Assembly (NCBI GenBank): GCA_014843695.1
Contig: CM026397.1
Span: 37,359,858-37,423,857, forward strand
Reading direction: 5' to 3'
Length of the DNA stretch: 64,000 nucleotides
From: Archivesica marissinica
Taxonomy: Eukaryota > Mollusca > Bivalvia > Venerida > Vesicomyidae
Position 1 is the first letter of the stretch. Every line of letters starts with the position of its first letter. Below, in pieces: positions 25,601 through 34,600 of the stretch. Position numbers and translations under genes: made by a program. The notes beneath the pieces are model-generated. The model was not told the origin of the DNA. It saw only the letters and a program-made list of their open reading frames with translations, and did no database searches.

Positions 25601-28600
25601 TTCAGGGGCAGTAACTGTCCAATGTATCTCATTAAGAGGACATTATCTACCTTTAGGAGTATTCATGGGCAGTAACTGTCCAATGTATCTCATAAGAGGA
25701 CATTATCTACCTTAGGAGTATTATGCAGTAACTGTCCAATGTCTCTCATTAAGAGGACATTATCTACCTTTAGGAGTATTCAGGGGCAGTAACTGTCCAT
25801 GTTCTCATTAGAGGACATTATCTACCTTAGGAGTATTCAGGGCAGTAACTGTCCAATGTCTCTCATTAAGAGGACATTATCTACCTTTAGGAGTATTCAG
25901 GGGCAGTAACTGTCCAATGTTTCTCATTAAGAGGACCTTATCTACCTTTAGGAGTATTCATGGGCAGTAACTGACAAATATTTCTCATTAAGAGGACATT
26001 ATCTACCTTTAGGAGTATTCAGGGGCAGTAATTGACCTTTCTGCAAACGCTACTTAGGCACGCCCCCCATAGTTACAGGTGCTCGCTGTAACTACGCGAG
26101 ACAAGCTATCTAACAAAATGGCGTCTAACGCAGACCTGCATCGAGTTAATCTAGATAAAATTCCGTGGAATTTCTCAGTTTTATTTTACCCAGATATTAA
26201 TATCTTGTTGAAAGCAAGTCAACAAGTGTTTAGGTTCTTTAAATAGTGAAGGTTATTTCTCTAATATACAGATATATTTAACGGGTGAGGACGTGTTAAG
26301 TGTTCGTGGAAAATGTTTTCGCAGTCAACGGAGGAGGTTTCGTATAACTTCTTCTTCGTATACAAGGCAATATAGAGTGAAACATTGTGGTGGATTCGTC
26401 TAATAGTATATTATCACGCCTACGCCAATTATGAGATGGGCTGTTGACAAATTAATCAATTACTGGAGAATATATTATTTTTCACACCTTGATTGGTCGG
26501 CTCAAACATCTGTGATGCTGGCTTGTATGCCCGTGTTGTATCAGCTTTAGAGCTGAGCCGTGCCATATGTCCAAGCCCTTGCATCATGTATAAATATCAT
26601 GCTCTTCACATCAATTTCATTACAACCATGGCGTCTATATTTCCATGCGTTTTTTGCTGATTATACAATACAAATACAATAAAAAATAGATAAACACTGT
26701 AAATTGCATTGTCATTGTATTAATCTATGTACCTTTTTTATGTCATTGTAAATAATTTAATGTTTTGATGTACAATAAATATATTATTTTAATGACGGTC
26801 TATGATTTATTTATTCTCCCCCGTTCACTTTAATTAATCTTGATTAGTGGCTTGAAACCTAGATAGATAATCACTCCTGGTATGGCAAACACACGGCTAC
26901 ATAGTCCCATTCATAATTGTGTCTAATTACCTAAATAGCTAATAATAGCATTATTATAATGAGCCTGTATAGTGCAGTACTATTAAATCAATTATACGAA
27001 CCTGTGATTATACGAATGCACTAGTGTACGAAACTACCATTAGACGAACAAGAGATTATACGAAACCACCTGAATTCTGAATGAACAACCACATCGTGTC
27101 AACTTTGACATTAAAAGAAATGAAATATGCCACCGTCTTGAGAGACTCGACCCTATGCCTCCTAGAAGACTCGAACATTAGGCCCAAAAACTGAACACCA
27201 GTACGTTCACTGAGCTAATATGGGAATCCCACAGCTCTGCACATGCATGGGTACTATTACTTCTATCTGATCCCTAGTCCACCATCCACGACAATATGTA
27301 TGACCCACATGTATAATTTTAATCACCATTATACTCACATATCTCTTGTGAACAGTAGATCTATAAATGCAGAATATATTTTTTCGAAATATTTTATTAT
27401 GCATAAATAATTAATTTCAACTTACTTGTGTGCAAATATATCTGTTTGCATTAATTTTGGATGTATTCAGCTGCTCGTCCACACAACTTAATCCACCTTA
27501 GACATTTTTCAAGATTTGTCTTACGTTTTGGAAATGACACAAATTAAACGTCACCTATTAATCGATCTGGATATCTACTATCACTGTCACACAGCATAAA
27601 TTAATAAAACAGCCCGTAACTACATCTTTTCACCATTGTCAATGACAGACAGCATTAATTAATTTGTAATTATTTTTCAAAAAATAATTTCAGATCACGA
27701 TCACTCGTTATCAGATTTGATTAAAATTTTACTAAATAATTTGTTTGTCTGACAGAACGATAAAACAATGACTCGGTGTAGTAATCAATACTATAATTGT
27801 GTGCACACATTTTATAATTGACCAATTATTAGCACAATCAGTGCTAAATTCCGATGTGCAACACTTTGATCTTGACAGTAGGCCCCTAACGGGATATTAT
27901 GTTTTCGCGGTCTCTGTGATGTACCGGTAAGTTGGTTGATTACTTCCAATAAACAGTGTGACACGCTTACATTTGATTGCTGTGTTTGCGATAAAAGAAT
28001 GACTATATGGGGTCAGTCGGTGTTTTTATAGATGCATTGTTTTTAAAGCAGTTGTCTGGTATTTTGTGGTTCATATACACACTTTTAGATTTGTCCAAGG
28101 ATTTTGAAATGGGTTGAATTTAACGTCGATCACCAGGATATCGACTAATTTTGTACTATAACTAACCCACACACCAACGCTACACAGTTTCAACATCATT
28201 AAAACAATTTAAAACCCGTATTTTCGATCAAATTCACGCCTTTTCAAATTTGTCTACTCGTTACTAGTTTGTCTAATATGCATTGTTTGTCTAACAAGAT
28301 GGCGGCGATAAACCGTTGCCGGGGGTGTGCGCGAATGGTGCGATGCGATTGGCTAACGCCAGCTGTCAATCAAAATCGGCAGAAAGGTCAATTGTCCAAT
28401 GTTTCTCATTAAGAGGACCGTATCTACCTTTAGGAGTATTCATGGGCAGTAACTGTCCAATGTATCTCATTAAGAGGACATTATCTACCTTTAGGAGTAT
28501 TCAGGGGCAGTAACTGTCCAATGTCTCTCATTAAGAGGACATTATCTACCTTTAGGAGTATTCAGGGGCAGTAACTGTCCAATGTTTCTCATTAAGAGGA

Positions 28601-31600
28601 CATTATCTACCTTTAGGAGTATTCAGGGGCAGTAACTGTCCAATGTATCTCATTAAGAGGACATTATCTACCTTTAGGAGTATTCAGGGGCAGTAACTGT
28701 CCAATGTTTCTCATTAAGAGGACATTATCTACCTTTAGGAGTATTCAGGGGCAGTAACTGTCCAATGTTTCTCATTAAGAGGACATTATCTACCTTTAGG
28801 AGTATTCATGGGCAGTAACTGTCCAATGTATCTCATTAAGAGGACATTATCTACCTTTAGGAGTATTCAGGGGCAGTAACTGTCCAATGTATCTCATTAA
28901 GAGGACATTATCTACCTTTAGGAGTATTCAGGGGCAGTAACTGACAATGTTCTCATTAAGAGGACATTATCTACCTTTAGGAGTATTCAGGGGCAGTAAC
29001 TGTCCAATGTTTCTCATTAAGAGGACATATCTACCTTTAGGAGTATTCAGGGGCAGTAACTGTCCAATGTTTCTCATTAAGAGGACATTATCTACCTTTA
29101 GGAGTATTCAGGGGCAGTAACTGTCCAATGTATCTCATTAAGAGGACATTATCTACCTTTAGGAGTATTCAGGGGCAGTAACTGTCCAATGTCTCTCATT
29201 AAGAGGACATTATCTACCTTTAGGAGTATTCAGGGGCAGTAACTGTCCAATGTATCTCATTAAGAGGACATTATCTACCTTTAGGAGTATTCAGGGGCAG
29301 TAACTGTCCAATGTTTCTCATTAAGAGGACATTATCTACCTTTAGGAGTATTCAGGGGCAGTAACTGTCCAATGTTTCTCATTAAGAGGACATTATCTAC
29401 CTTTAGGAGTATTCAGGGGCAGTAACTGTCCAATGTTTCTCATTAAGAGGACATTATCTACCTTTAGGAGTATTCAGGGGCAGTAACTGTCCAATGTCTC
29501 TCATTAAGAGGACATTATCTACCTTTAGGAGTATTCAGGGGCAGTAACTGTCCAATGTATCTCATTAAGAGGACATTATCTACCTTTAGGAGTATTCAGG
29601 GGCAGTAACTGTCCAATGTATCTCATTAAGAGGACATTATCTACCTTTAGGAGTATTCAGGGGCAGTAACTGTCCAATGTCTCTCATTAAGAGGACATTA
29701 TCTACCTTTAGGAGTATTCAGGGGCAGTAACTGACCAATGTATCTCATTAAGAGGACATTATCTACCTTTAGGAGTATTCAGGGGCAGTAACTGTCCAAT
29801 GTCTCTCATTAAGAGGACAGTATCTACCTTTAGGAGTATTCAGGGGCAGTAACTGTCCAATGTTTCTCATTAAGAGGACATTATCTACCTTTAGGAGTAT
29901 TCAGGGGCAGTAACTGTCCAATGTCTCTCATTAAGAGGACATTATCTACCTTTAGGAGTATTCAGGGGCAGTAACTGTCCAATGTCTCTCATTAAGAGGA
30001 CATTATCTACCTTTAGGAGTATTCAGGGGCAGTAACTGTCCAATGTTTCTCATTAAGAGGACATTATCTACCTTTAGGAGTATTCAGGGCAGTAACTGTC
30101 CAATGTATCTCATTAAGAGGACATTATCTACCTTTAGGAGTATTCAGGGGCAGTAACTGTCCAATGTCTCTCATTAAGAGGACATTATCTACCTTTAGGA
30201 GTATTCAGGGGCAGTAACTGTCCAATGTATCTCATTAAGAGGACATTATCTACCTTTAGGAGTATTCAGGGGCAGTAACTGTCCAATGTTTCTCATTAAG
30301 AGGACATTATCTACCTTTAGGAGTATTCAGGGGCAGTAACTGTCCAATGTTTCTCATTAAGAGGACATTATCTACCTTTAGGAGTATTCAGGGGCAGTAA
30401 CTGTCCAATGTCTCTCATTAAGAGGACATTATCTACCTTTAGGAGTATTCAGGGGCAGTAACTGTCCAATGTTTCTCATTAAGAGGACATTATCTACCTT
30501 TAGGAGTATTCAGGGGCAGTAACTGTCCAATGTTCTCATTAAGAGGACAGTATCTACCTTTAGGAGTATTCAGGGGCAGTAACTGTCCAATGTTTCTCAT
30601 TAAGAGGACATTATCTACCTTTAGGAGTATTCAGGGGCAGTAACTGTCCAATGTCTCTCATTAAGAGGACATTATCTACCTTTAGGAGTATTCAGGGGCA
30701 GTAACTGTCCAATGTATCTCATTAAGAGGACATTATCTACCTTTAGGAGTATTCAGGGGCAGTAACTGTCCAATGTCTCTCATTAAGAGGACATTATCTA
30801 CCTTTAGGAGTATTCAGGGGCAGTAACTGTCCAATGTCTCTCATTAAGAGGACATTATCTACCTTTAGGAGTATTCAGGGGCAGTAACTGTCCAATGTAT
30901 CTCATTAAGAGGACATTATCTACCTTTAGGAGTATTCAGGGGCAGTAACTGACTAATGTCTCTCATTAAGAGGACATTATCTACCTTTAGGAGTATTCAG
31001 GGGCAGTAACTGTCCAATGTCTCTCATTAAGAGGACATTATCTACCTTTAGGAGTATTCAGGGGCAGTAACTGACTAATGTCTCTCATTAAGAGGACATT
31101 ATCTACCTTTAGGAGTATTCAGGGGCAGTAACTGTCCAATGTATCTCATTAAGAGGACATTATCTACCTTTAGGAGTATTCAGGGGCAGTAACTGACTAA
31201 TGTTTCTCATTAAGAGGACCAATATACCTTTAGGAGTATTCAGGGGCAGTAACTGTCCAATGTATCTCATTAAGAGGACATTATCTACCATATTTAGCTA
31301 TGTATAGTGCGCACATTTCTTACTGAAATCCTCATCCATTTTATCAACTGCGCATTATACACCAGTACAGACATCAGGACATTTTTTTCCGGACCAAAAT
31401 TTACCAATATTTCATGAAATTCGACCCGAATGGCCCCACAGTCATTCTATAATTTATTACATTCGACAAACGTTATAAACTAGCTATTAAAACCAGTTGC
31501 CGATAGTCTATATAAATAAATGAAATGAATAAGACCACAAAATTAGCATATATTGCGTTTATTTTGGCAAACTTTGAAGAATTTAATCGAAATTACTAAA

Positions 31601-34600
31601 TGCATAAAAAATGGCGATTTGATATCATCACGTGGTTTTATCGTATGTAATATTTCCCGTACGTTTCGCGTACTTCGCCGCATAAAGCGACACTGCCTTC
31701 GTACGATATCATAGAGGTAAAGAAACTTTGTAATTATAGTTTATTTGATTTAATCTACCGTATGTTTTTAAATACGACATGATTAAAGACACGATGTGTT
31801 GGTTATTTTTAAGGGAAATATTTACTATGTACAATGCATTGCATAAAAAAAAACTTTTTGGCTGCAGTATTTCAATTGTTTGTAGCGATAATTAATTTCG
31901 ACAAACCATTCACAATGGGTCCCAGTTTAATTAGGTAGGCTACACGTGTTGAGAAGTTTGAGCATCTGCTGACATGTTTGAGAACATGTTGAGATGTTTG
32001 AGAACGATATGCATGTAATTTTCATGAAATCATGCCTGAGTGGCGTGAGTGCGTTACCGTTACGCTAATTTTTAGCAATTCTTGAGAAATGTTAAATTTT
32101 TACTTGGAAAATTGCGTTTTTCACGTGCGCAGTATACATCGGAACTCAGTTTTGCCCCCGATTTTCGTGCCAAATCGTGGGTGCGCATTATACACACGAT
32201 AGCGCACTATACATAACTAAATACGGTACCTTTAGGAGTATTCAGGGGCAGTAACTGACCAATGTTTCTCATTAAGAGGACATTATCTACCTTTAGGAGT
32301 ATTCAGGGGCAGTAACTGTCCAATGTCTCTCATTAAGAGGACATTATCTACCTTTAGGAGTATTCAGGGGCAGTAACTGTCCAATGTCTCTCATTAAGAG
32401 GACATTATCTACCTTTAGGAGTATTCAGGGGCAGTAACTGTCCAATGTCTCTCATTAAGAGGACATTATCTACCTTTAGGAGTATTCAGGGGCAGTAACT
32501 GTCCAATGTTTCTCATTAAGAGGACAGTATCTACCTTTAGGAGTATTCAGGGGCAGTAACTGTCCAATGTTTCTCATTAAGAGGACATTATCTACCTTTA
32601 GGAGTATTCAGGGGCAGTAACTGTCCAATGTATCTCATTAAGAGGACATTATCTACCTTTAGGAGTATTCAGGGACAGTAACTGTCCAATGTATCTCATT
32701 AAGAGGACATTATCTACCTTTAGGAGTATTCAGGGGCAGTAACTGTCCAATGTATCTCATTAAGAGGACATTATCTACCTTTAGGAGTATTCAGGGACAG
32801 TAACTGTCCAATGTTTCTCATTAAGAGGACATTATCTACCTTTAAGAGTATTCAGGGGCAGTAACTGACTAATGTTTCTCATTAAGAGGACATTATCTAC
32901 CTTTAGGAGTATTCAGGGGCAGTAACTGTCCAATGTATCTCATTAAGAGGACATTATCTACCTTTAGGAGTATTCAGGGGCAGTATCTGTCCAATGTCTC
33001 TCATTAAGAGGACATTATCTACCTTTAGAAGTATTTAGGGGCAGTAACTGTCCAATGTATCTCATTAAGAGGACATTATCTACCTTTAGGAGTATTCAGG
33101 GGCAGTAACTGTCCAATGTATCTCATTAAGAGAACATTATCTACCTTTAGGAGTATTCAGGGGCAGTAACTGACCAATGTTTCTCATTGGAAGCACGTTT
33201 ACAAAATAAATAGTGAACAGACCTGTATTGATAGAGCAGCTGGCTACATTTGGTTGGCACACTGTGATAAAATGTGGTCGGAGTCGGCCAATTGTATATT
33301 TTGCTATGTCGGTTGTTAACTGAGTCACACCAGCCCCAAAGTAAAATGGTATGAGCAATTTATAACAAATAGCGAAGTATGAAACCAGCCTCGTCTTCGT
33401 GTGCAATGCCATACATGCTTCTAAAACGAGGATCTGCAGAAATATATACAAGAGTACATGAATTGTGTAAACACAAATTTTAAGCATACATGGACAATTG
33501 TTTACCGTATACAAATTTCTTTGAACTCAATTGTCGAAATAAGTTATAAAAAAATATGATGATCACACTCGATACCTCATTTCTGATGGAATCCAATAAG
33601 GGGCAGTGTGGTCAGTATGGGCAACACCATCGAGGTTCTGGCGGGGTTCCACTTCCCAACCTCTCGATTACGAAGCAGACAGACACCAAATCCATCACAC
33701 CACAAAGGCTCTTTGTAAATACTAATTATCCTTAAACCCCTTTTCAAATTTAAGAAATTCAAATACATTATAATTCAGTTGAGTGAGCATTTCTTGGCAA
33801 CATACACAGTTTACACAGATGATTTAGAGGGTCATATAGCGATCTACCAGATACAGATGATTTAGAGGGTCATATAGCGATCTACAAGATACAGATGATT
33901 TAGAGGATCATATAGCGATCTACCAGATACAGATGATTTAGAGGGTCATATAGCAATCTACCAGATACAGATGATTTAGAGGGTCATATAGCGATCTACC
34001 AGATACAGATGATTTAGAGGGTTATATAGCGATCTACAAGATACAGATGATTTCGAAGGTTATATAGCGATCTACCAGATATAGGTGATTTAGAGGGTCA
34101 TATAGTGATCTACAAGATACAGGTGATTTAGAGGGTCATATAGCAATCTACCAGATACAGTTGATTTCGAGGGTTATATAGCGATCTACCAGCTACATGT
34201 GGTTTAGAGGGTTATATAGCGATCTACAAGATACAGGTGATTTAGAGGGGCATATAGCGATCTACAAGATACAGGTGATTTAGAGGGGCATATAGCGATC
34301 TACAAGATACAGATGATTTAGAGGGGCATATAGCGATCTACCAGATACAGGTGATTTAGAGGGTCATATAGTGATCTACAAGATACAGGTGATTTAGAGG
34401 GTCATATAGCGATCTACAAGATACAGCTGATTTAGAGGGTCATATAGCGATCTACAAGATACAGATGATTTAGAGGGTCATATAGCGATCTACCAGATAG
34501 AGATGATTTAGAGGGTCATATAGCGATCTACAAGATACAGATGATTTAGAGGTCATATAGCGATCTACCAGATACAGATGATTTAGAGGGTCATATAGTG

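Noticed and set aside
28316..28513. 65-codon ORF starting in the 2.36-kb transposon end
   Set aside because: It reads out of the transposon terminus into 61-bp repeat units, so it is a chance frame.
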